A stretch of 11,598 bases of DNA from Burkholderiales bacterium (GTDB lineage: Bacteria; Pseudomonadota; Gammaproteobacteria; Burkholderiales; Burkholderiaceae_C): assembly GCA_947462175.1 (NCBI GenBank), contig CANHOE010000049.1:1-11598 (forward strand). The letters are read 5' to 3'. The notes beneath the pieces were generated by a model that saw only the letters and a list, made by a program, of their open reading frames with translations, made no database searches and had not been told where the DNA came from. Below, one piece after another: positions 6,733 to 11,598 of the stretch; within the stretch, counting starts at the first letter, position 1, and every line of letters begins with the position of its first letter. The position numbers and the translations under genes are program-made.

Positions 6733-9360
6733 GTGCGCTTGGCCGCCGATCTGTCATCCCTGCCCCACCTCCCCGCGGCACCAGCGGAAGCTGCAGCACA
6801 GCGCGCTGTGCTGCTCGTGATGCTGGCCTCAGGCTTCGCAGGGTTGGGCTACCAGATCGTCTGGACCCAACAATGCGCGTTGTGGCTGGGCCATGAAGCC
6901 GCCGCGGTGCTGGCGGTGGTGACGGCGTTCTTTGGCGGGCTGGCCATCGGTGCGCTGGCAATCGGGCGACTGATCGAACGCAGTGCGCAGCCGGCGCGCT
7001 GGTACGCAGCGTGCGAACTCGTCATTGCCCTGTGGAGCGTGGTTCTGGCGCTGTGGATGGCACCGATCAGCCAGACGATGCTCGATGCCATCGGCGCGCA
7101 GCCCACACCGCTGTGGCAATGGACCGTGGCCTTCTGCGGCACCTTCCTGATGCTGCTGCCCGCGACCGCGGCGATGGGCGCGACGCTGCCGGCAATGGAG
7201 CGTGTGCTGGCGCAGATGAACCGCCATGCTCGGCCCATCGCAGCGCTGTACGCCGCCAACACCTTCGGTGCCGTTGTCGGCGTCCTGGCGACTGCCTTCT
7301 GGCTGGTGCCCGAAATAGGCCTGCTGCGCACCGCAGGCCTGTGTGCAGGGCTGAACCTGCTGTGTGCTGCGATCACTCTGCGCCTGAACACGACAGCAGA
7401 TCTTTCCGTCACGGCGACTTCAACCAACGTCGCGTCGAACGGCGCGCTGCTCACGCTGGCCGCGACTGGCCTGCTCGGCATCGGCTATGAGGTGCTGGTG
7501 GTGCGGGTGCTGAGCCAGGTCGCTGAAGACACGGTCTACACCTACGCTTTGCTGCTGGCGGTCTACCTGATCGGCAGCGCGCTGGGCGCGGCAGCCTACC
7601 AGCGCCTGCGGGCGGCCAGGCGGGTACCAGACGGCGCGTTACGTGATCAGCTGCTTTGTGCGCTCGCAGCCGCCTGTCTGCTGGGCACGGGCAGCCTCTG
7701 GGGGGCAGAACAACTCAAAGCGTTGCTGCTGACAGGGCTGGGTGCCCGCATGGCATCAGCACTGGCCGCGGAGGCGACCCTGGCCATCGCGGCCTTCGGC
7801 CTGCCGACACTGGTGATGGGGGCCCTGTTCAGCCACCTGAGCACACAAGCGCGTGCCGGCGGCATCGACTTCGGCCGGTCCCTGGGTGTCAACACCCTCG
7901 GCGCGGCAGCCGCGCCGCTGCTGTTCGGCGTGCTGCTGGTGCCTGCACTCGGGCCCAAGTTCGCGCTGCTGATCGTCGCTGCCGGCTACCTATCGCTGCT
8001 GGCGCCACGCAGCTGGCTCCGGCCGATCGCCTGGCTGCCCGCGGGCGCGGTGCTTGCACTCGCCGTCTGGGCTCCGCCCCTCGCCTTCGTCGACGTGCCC
8101 GAAGGGGGCAAGGTGGTCAGCTACCGCGAAGGTGCGATGGCCTCGGTCAGCGTGGTCGAGGATGCCGAGGGCGTGTCGCGGCTTCGCATCGACAACCGTC
8201 AGCAGGAAGGCAGCAGCAGCAGCCTGCTGGCCGATGCCAGGCAGGCGCTGCTGCCGCTGCTGCTGCACCCTGCCCCGCAGCGTGCGCTGTTTCTTGGCCT
8301 CGGCACCGGCGTCACTGCCGCGTCAGCAGCGCAAGAGGCCACGCTGCATGTCGATGCGGTCGAGTTGCTCCCGGAAGTGATAGCTGCCTCGGCGCTGTTT
8401 GCGCAGGTGGTCGGCGACGGCGGCCTCAACCCGCGTCTGCATCTGATGGCCGCCGACGCACGGCGCTATGTGCGCAGCGCCCGGTTGCCATACGACCTGA
8501 TCGTGTCCGACAACTTCCATCCCGCGCGCAGCGGATCAGGCGCGCTGTACACGGTCGAGCACTTCCGGGCGGTGCGCGATCGGCTGAGTGATTCCGGCGT
8601 GTTCTGCCAGTGGCTGCCGTTGCACCAGCTCGACCTGGACACGCTGCGCAGCATCGTGCAGTCGTTCCTGGCCGTGTTTCCGAACGGCGCGGCGATGCTG
8701 GCGACGAACAGCCTGGACACGCCAGTGCTGGGCCTGGTGGCGCGGCGCGACCCGGGCCGCTTCAACCTGCAGCAAGCTCGCGATCGACTCGGCAACAACC
8801 GTCTGCCGCAACGGCTGGGTGATTTCGGGCTGGCCGACGATCTGGCTTTGCTCGGCAGCTTCATCGCTGGCCCGCAGGCGCTGAGCCGCTTTGCCGGTGA
8901 TGCGCCGCTGAACACCGACGACCGCCCCGTCGTCGCCTACCGTGCGCCGCGCATCACCTACGCGCCTGAATCACAACCCCGCGAGCGGCTGCTGTCTTTG
9001 CTACAGCAACTGATAGTCGAGCCGGGTGAAGTCATTGATGCCGGCGCAGATACCGTCTGGCCGCAGCGCTTCGCGGCTTACCGCGCAGCACGCGATCGCT
9101 TCATCGATGTGGGACAGCGTGTGCAACCCACGGCTGACGTGCAGCAGATGCTGGCGCAAGTGCGCGAGCCGCTGCTTGACGTGTTGCGCATCAGCCCGGA
9201 TTTCCGACCCGCATACGACCCGCTGCTGGGCATGGCCACGGCACTCGCGCGCACCGACCGCGTTGGTGCTCAGCAGCTTTTGTCAGCGTTGCAGCAAGCT
9301 CAACCGCTAAGGCCCGAGGCTGCGATGGTGGCTGGACGGCTGAGCGCCGAGTCACCTTGA
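6733..9360 (+). CDS. Membrane protein fused to a spermidine-synthase-like domain
   Basis: An 875-residue fusion of the type annotated as fused MFS/spermidine synthase. Residues about 25-450 are strongly hydrophobic, with roughly 11-13 membrane segments. Residues about 455-740 form a spermine/spermidine-synthase-like, class I methyltransferase fold: LGLGTG at 521-526, the acidic residue ending strand 2 (E544 in DAVELLPE), AADAR with D575, and YDLIVSDNFHP at 587-597 followed by ALYTVEHF and CQWLPLHQL. Compared with E. coli SpeE, the first catalytic-site Asp is kept (D593), but the second (DCTDP) is His596, so aminopropyl transfer is doubtful. The C-terminal 740-875 is a helical, TPR-like extension. 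The start is a GTG at 6733 with no clear Shine-Dalgarno sequence. A GTG at 6808 or the ATG at residue 30 are alternatives that keep all membrane segments. Confidence 0.85.
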   Translation: MRLAADLSSLPHLPAAPAEAAAQRAVLLVMLASGFAGLGYQIVWTQQCALWLGHEAAAVLAVVTAFFGGLAIGALAIGRLIERSAQPARWYAACELVIALWSVVLALWMAPISQTMLDAIGAQPTPLWQWTVAFCGTFLMLLPATAAMGATLPAMERVLAQMNRHARPIAALYAANTFGAVVGVLATAFWLVPEIGLLRTAGLCAGLNLLCAAITLRLNTTADLSVTATSTNVASNGALLTLAATGLLGIGYEVLVVRVLSQVAEDTVYTYALLLAVYLIGSALGAAAYQRLRAARRVPDGALRDQLLCALAAACLLGTGSLWGAEQLKALLLTGLGARMASALAAEATLAIAAFGLPTLVMGALFSHLSTQARAGGIDFGRSLGVNTLGAAAAPLLFGVLLVPALGPKFALLIVAAGYLSLLAPRSWLRPIAWLPAGAVLALAVWAPPLAFVDVPEGGKVVSYREGAMASVSVVEDAEGVSRLRIDNRQQEGSSSSLLADARQALLPLLLHPAPQRALFLGLGTGVTAASAAQEATLHVDAVELLPEVIAASALFAQVVGDGGLNPRLHLMAADARRYVRSARLPYDLIVSDNFHPARSGSGALYTVEHFRAVRDRLSDSGVFCQWLPLHQLDLDTLRSIVQSFLAVFPNGAAMLATNSLDTPVLGLVARRDPGRFNLQQARDRLGNNRLPQRLGDFGLADDLALLGSFIAGPQALSRFAGDAPLNTDDRPVVAYRAPRITYAPESQPRERLLSLLQQLIVEPGEVIDAGADTVWPQRFAAYRAARDRFIDVGQRVQPTADVQQMLAQVREPLLDVLRISPDFRPAYDPLLGMATALARTDRVGAQQLLSALQQAQPLRPEAAMVAGRLSAESP

Positions 9361-9506
9361 GCGGCGCGGCAGAGACAGCAGCAGCGCTCCAACTGGTCCG
9401 AACGGATCAGGCGAAACACAGCTTCGTGTCGTGAAGGCTTCACTGCACGCGACTAGCCTGCTTCGTTTCTACGCGGAGTCGACATCGTGTGGACCGGAGC
9501 ACAGGC
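9361..9506. other. Intergenic region without recognisable features
   Basis: These 146 bases between the fusion gene and the lipoprotein gene hold no credible coding frame and no stem followed by a T-run. I could not identify a convincing -35/-10 pair, although a promoter for the lipoprotein gene may lie here. Confidence 0.4.
9496..9499 (+). promoter_or_regulatory. Ribosome-binding site deciding the lipoprotein start
   Basis: GGAG lies seven bases before the ATG at 9507. The in-frame GTG codons further upstream, such as 9489, have no such site, so the ATG at 9507 is preferred. Confidence 0.6.
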
Positions 9507-10163
9507 ATGAGCAGGCAGATACCGGTGCGCCAGATCGCACGAGGGACTCACCATGCCACGCGGATCACACAGTCCGGCGTCGCGCTCGTTGTGATCAGCG
9601 CACTGAGCGCCTGCGGCGGCCGCACGGAGCCAGAGATGACAGCGGCATCGATCAGCAGCGCCTCGACCTTCCGTGCGCCCACCGACTCGCCAGCAACTGA
9701 ACGCCTGACGGCGCGAAGCTCTGCAGTTGCCGCCGCGAACGCCTCGAGGGTCCACGCTTCGCCACGCGGAGTCCTGCTGACGGAAGTGTCTGGCGCCAAT
9801 GCCTTTGCGGCGCTGAGCGTGTATGCCCTCGATCCCCTGGCGTCGCCTCAGCCGGAGACTTCGGCACCGCGTCGAACGTCTCTCACCGCCTTCATAGATC
9901 TCTCGGCCACAGTCGGCCAAGTCAATGCTGCGCTGAACGCTGCCGGTGCGCGCATCGTGGCGATGCGACCCGGGCACATCGCGATCGAGATCGAGTTGGC
10001 AGATGCGGGGGGAACGGTGCCCCTGCAGGACGCGGCCGCTCGCTTGATGGCAAGCCGCGCCTTCCAATGGGTTCAAGGACCGGGATTACCGGCTGCGCCT
10101 TTCGCGCTGGCGGTCGAGCCTGCGGCGCCCGAGCCCATCGACGATCACGCACCGCCACCTTGA
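9507..10163 (+). CDS. Putative lipoprotein with a small C-terminal alpha/beta domain
   Basis: A 218-residue protein that I do not recognise as a named family. The N-terminus is basic, followed by a hydrophobic stretch (about 23-35) and a lipobox-like LSAC with Cys36, suggesting lipid attachment. A Ser/Ala/Thr-rich, low-complexity region runs to about residue 90. Residues about 124-193 (FIDLSATVGQVNAALNAAGA, then RIVAMRPGHIAIEIEL and a helix ending FQWVQGPG) look like a small alpha/beta domain. It resembles the ferredoxin-like propeptide/inhibitor I9-type unit near subtilisin-like proteases, but no protease is attached. The tail is Pro/Ala-rich. The PCu(A)C-like gene follows after 53 bp, so the two may be co-transcribed. 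Alternative: an anchored protein whose long N-terminal segment is not cleaved at Cys36, since the leader is longer than usual. Confidence 0.6.
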   Translation: MSRQIPVRQIARGTHHATRITQSGVALVVISALSACGGRTEPEMTAASISSASTFRAPTDSPATERLTARSSAVAAANASRVHASPRGVLLTEVSGANAFAALSVYALDPLASPQPETSAPRRTSLTAFIDLSATVGQVNAALNAAGARIVAMRPGHIAIEIELADAGGTVPLQDAAARLMASRAFQWVQGPGLPAAPFALAVEPAAPEPIDDHAPPP

Positions 10164-10203
10164 CGACATCACCGCAGTTCGGCCGCCATCACACCTTGAG
10201 AAC

Positions 10204-10207
10204 AGGG
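10204..10207 (+). promoter_or_regulatory. Ribosome-binding site of the PCu(A)C-like gene
   Basis: AGGG nine bases before the ATG at 10217 supports that start. The longer open frame upstream overlaps the lipoprotein gene in another frame and would place the signal peptide internally. Confidence 0.55.
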
Positions 10208-10216
10208 TTCGAAACC

Positions 10217-10663
10217 ATGAAAACAGCCATCGATCGACGCCATGTCTTGCACGCAGGTATCGCTGCCGGGGTGTCTCTGATCACACCGCAGGCCAAAGCC
10301 TGCGAGTTCTTCAGCCAGAACCTGAGGATCATTCACCCGTGGTCACGCGCCACCGGCGAGGATTCCACCTCGGTCGCGGTGTGCATGACATTCGACAACG
10401 TGATGGCGACCGACCGACTCATCGGCGCCGAATCACCGGTGTGCACCAGCGCGGAAATGGGAGGCGACGGCGCCAAGCCGTTCGTCGACTTCCTGATTCC
10501 CGAAGGTCAGACCTCAGTCCTGTCTGAAACCGGGATTCACTTGCGACTGGTGGGCCTTCAGTTTGCGTTGCCCACGGGACGGCAATATCCACTGACACTG
10601 ATCTTCAAGAATGCTGGCTCCGTCTCCGCGAAGCTCAGCATCGATTACAAGCGTTTCGGCTGA
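10217..10663 (+). CDS. PCu(A)C-type copper chaperone homologue with Tat signal
   Basis: A 148-residue exported protein. The leader has a twin-arginine motif (DRRHVLHAG, R7-R8), a short hydrophobic stretch and a likely cleavage site after AKA (residue 28). The mature part, about 34-145, follows the PCu(A)C/DUF461 plan: HPWSRAT (40-46), TDRLIGAESPV (65-75), FLIPEGQT (92-99), IHLRLVGL (107-114) and a terminal beta strand with LTLIFKNAGSVSAKL. Members carry Cu(I) to cytochrome oxidase in the periplasm through an H-M...H-x-M site. Here the usual 'VELH' position reads TSAEM and the usual 'HLMLMGL' reads HLRLVGL, so only H108 and possibly M81 remain. Three Cys (29, 56, 76) are present and might substitute or form a disulphide. 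No oxidase-assembly gene is adjacent. Confidence 0.75.
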   Translation: MKTAIDRRHVLHAGIAAGVSLITPQAKACEFFSQNLRIIHPWSRATGEDSTSVAVCMTFDNVMATDRLIGAESPVCTSAEMGGDGAKPFVDFLIPEGQTSVLSETGIHLRLVGLQFALPTGRQYPLTLIFKNAGSVSAKLSIDYKRFG

Positions 10664-10675
10664 TCGCCTCAGGCC
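10658..10675. terminator. Possible bidirectional hairpin between convergent genes
   Basis: GGC-TGA (10658-10663) pairs with TCA-G-GCC (10669-10675) around a five-base loop with one bulged G. The stop codons of the two convergent genes are the pairing partners. The gap between the genes is only five bases, so any shared terminator must overlap coding sequence. No U-tract is present on either side, so this is a weak candidate. Confidence 0.25.
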
Positions 10676-11262
10676 ACCTTCTTGCGGCGAGCTGCAGCAC
10701 CCAAGGCAGCAGCGCCGAACGGCAACAGCAGCAGCGCGGCAGGCAGCGGCACGGCGTTGACCGTGACGTTGTCGTACGCAATGTTGCCGCCGCCGGCGTC
10801 GAACGAAATCGAGTACGCAGTGCCAGCGAAATCCTGCGAGATCAGGAACCACTGGTTCAGGTTGTCGTTGGCAGCCAGCGTGATGTCAGCCAGACGGGTG
10901 CCGGTGGCATTCAGACCGTCGAAGATGGACACGGTGCCGACGACGCCACTGACATTCGAGAACCAGAACGATGCCGTGCCGACAAAGCCGGAAGCCACGT
11001 TCATGACCGAGCTCAATGCGGTAACCGGGTCCGGGTTATTCGCATTAACAATCATCACGGATGAGCCCGACGGGTTACCAGTGAATCCAAAGAACGCTGG
11101 ATCAGACGTTACGGTAACGGAATTACTGAACACAAGCCCAGCATATTCGTTGGAAACAACCTGAGAAGGCAAATTATCAAAATTTGCAGTAATCATGGCA
11201 GAAAATGCTGGCGATGCTGCACAGATACTTGCGGCGGTCGCGACAACGGGCAATATCTTCAT
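10669..11262 (-). CDS. VPLPA-CTERM (PEP-CTERM class) sorted surface protein
   Basis: A 197-residue secreted protein. It has a signal peptide (1-22, cleavage after PAFSA), a body of alternating polar and aromatic strands that looks like a beta-sandwich (FDNLP, NEYAGLVFSN, ASFWFSNVSG, YSISFDAGGGNIAYDN), and a C-terminal sorting signal. The signal is VPLPA at 171-175, a hydrophobic segment at 176-190 and the basic end ARRKKVA. Such tripartite tails are recognised by exosortase, which processes the protein at the membrane for surface or extracellular-matrix display. No exosortase gene is in the window. The ATG at 11262 is chosen over one ten codons upstream because GGAG lies seven bases before it and the leader then begins MKILPVVATA. 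It is convergent with the PCu(A)C-like gene. Confidence 0.9.
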   Translation of the reverse strand: MKILPVVATAASICAASPAFSAMITANFDNLPSQVVSNEYAGLVFSNSVTVTSDPAFFGFTGNPSGSSVMIVNANNPDPVTALSSVMNVASGFVGTASFWFSNVSGVVGTVSIFDGLNATGTRLADITLAANDNLNQWFLISQDFAGTAYSISFDAGGGNIAYDNVTVNAVPLPAALLLLPFGAAALGAAARRKKVA

Positions 11263-11269
11263 TTCAATT

Positions 11270-11273
11270 CTCC
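11270..11273 (-). promoter_or_regulatory. Ribosome-binding site of the VPLPA-CTERM gene
   Basis: GGAG on the minus strand ends seven bases before the ATG at 11262. It decides this start over the in-frame ATG at 11292. Confidence 0.75.
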
Positions 11274-11283
11274 AGAGGTAAGA

Positions 11284-11298
11284 GTCGGACAAGCCGAC
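11284..11298 (-). other. Hairpin in the leader of the VPLPA-CTERM gene
   Basis: GTCGG and CCGAC pair over a five-base loop within the presumed 5' untranslated region, about 22 bases upstream of the start codon. It lies outside the ribosome-binding site. No riboswitch class is recognised. Confidence 0.3.
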
Positions 11299-11318
11299 GG
11301 TTGCGGTGTGGTCCGCGG

Positions 11319-11348
11319 AGTCTAAACGCGCTTTTCCGTCAATGACAA
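11319..11348 (-). promoter_or_regulatory. Candidate sigma-70 promoter for the VPLPA-CTERM gene
   Basis: On the minus strand, TTGTCA (11348-11343, five of six matches to the -35 consensus) is followed after 18 bases by TAGACT (11324-11319, four of six matches to the -10). It would give a leader of about 50 bases. It competes with the sigma-54 candidate just upstream. Confidence 0.4.
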
Positions 11349-11358
11349 GGCCCTGAAA

Positions 11359-11373
11359 GCATCGATCTGCCCA
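11359..11373 (-). promoter_or_regulatory. Candidate sigma-54 (-24/-12) promoter for the VPLPA-CTERM gene
   Basis: The minus strand reads TGGGCAGATCGATGC. GG and GC are separated by ten bases, as in the -24/-12 consensus TGGCACG-N4-TTGC, and T, GG, G, TGC and the following T agree. PEP-CTERM systems are known to include the PrsK/PrsR pair, whose regulator PrsR is a sigma-54 activator, so the context makes this match more plausible. The leader would be about 85 bases. Confidence 0.4.
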
Positions 11374-11598
11374 CTAAATTTTCCCGTTTGGCGCCTCATT
11401 TTCATCATGTCGTCATTAAGTCTACCAACCCCTTCCGATTGAGCCATGTGGTAATTACCTGCGTGGATTTCATATATTCATAGATAGCCCGAAAGGGCTG
11501 GGTCAAAGGATTATCTTTCCGGAATAAATTGTCACGCTCCGGTCGTTTTGAGTGATTAGCCTCAAAAAGCAAGTCCAGATTGGCAGATTCAGTTCAGC
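11374..11598. other. AT-richer non-coding region with hairpins
   Basis: This stretch upstream of the VPLPA gene is visibly richer in A and T than the rest of the window and has no convincing gene. It contains AGCCC-GAAA-GGGCT (11486-11499, a GNRA-type loop) and TTTTGAG/CTCAAAA (11546-11552 with 11561-11567). It also contains CCGGA and TCCGG flanking a 14-base segment around 11518-11542. Upstream activator sites for a sigma-54 promoter could lie here. A minus-strand frame enters from the window edge and stops near 11508, but its product is not recognisable. Confidence 0.4.

Noticed and set aside
8211..8266. CAG/CTG triplet runs in the fusion gene
   Set aside because: They encode Ser and Leu/Ala runs at the junction of the membrane and synthase parts. 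Such triplets are common in GC-rich coding DNA and do not form a separate repeat element.
7656..8591. A 311-codon plus-strand frame inside the membrane/synthase fusion
   Set aside because: It is an alternative frame of a clearly coding gene with a low-complexity Arg/Cys/Ala product.
11322..11447. A 41-codon minus-strand frame upstream of the VPLPA gene
   Set aside because: It overlaps both candidate promoters, has no good ribosome-binding site and shows none of the GC-rich third-position bias of the real genes.

Overview
The window is GC-rich chromosomal DNA of a betaproteobacterium. It is most likely from Burkholderiales, perhaps the Leptothrix/Rubrivivax/Methylibium side. Three things point that way: a polA / DUF2782-like / type II homoserine kinase / BPSS1780-like membrane protein cluster, a VPLPA-type (PEP-CTERM) exosortase substrate, and an intergenic repeat of a kind I recall from such genomes. 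This placement is inference from gene content; no rRNA or tRNA gene is visible.

Layout, left to right. Positions 1-448 hold no gene but carry a large imperfect inverted repeat of about 410 bp, whose arms each contain smaller hairpins. DNA polymerase I (polA, minus strand) fills 449-3292. A 47-bp divergent intergenic region holds a palindrome and a TAAAAT -10-like box placed so that transcription would begin at the start codon. Next comes a plus-strand cluster: a secreted DUF2782-like protein, homoserine kinase (thrB) and a six-segment membrane protein that overlaps thrB by ATGA. Just behind it, 5659-5993 is the wreck of a short-chain dehydrogenase gene: the N-terminal Gly motif and the C-terminal end remain, the middle is deleted, and there is an in-frame stop and a frame change.

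A 2OG-Fe(II) oxygenase (TIGR02466 type) and an 875-residue membrane protein fused to a spermidine-synthase-like domain follow on the same strand. Then come a putative lipoprotein and a Tat-exported PCu(A)C-type copper-chaperone homologue whose copper-ligand positions look altered. A VPLPA-CTERM secreted protein lies convergent on the minus strand, with a long AT-richer upstream region (11263-11598) that contains candidate sigma-54 and sigma-70 promoters and several hairpins.

How the genes work together: polA is housekeeping replication/repair, and thrB supplies threonine biosynthesis. The polA / DUF2782 / thrB neighbourhood also occurs in Pseudomonas, so it is an old association. The right half is envelope-oriented: a multi-pass membrane enzyme-like protein, a lipoprotein, a periplasmic metallochaperone homologue and an exosortase substrate. 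I see no clear defence, mobile or secondary-metabolite system. The most unusual items are the structured repeat, the dehydrogenase pseudogene, the altered active or metal sites in two proteins, and the possible sigma-54 promoter of the VPLPA gene.
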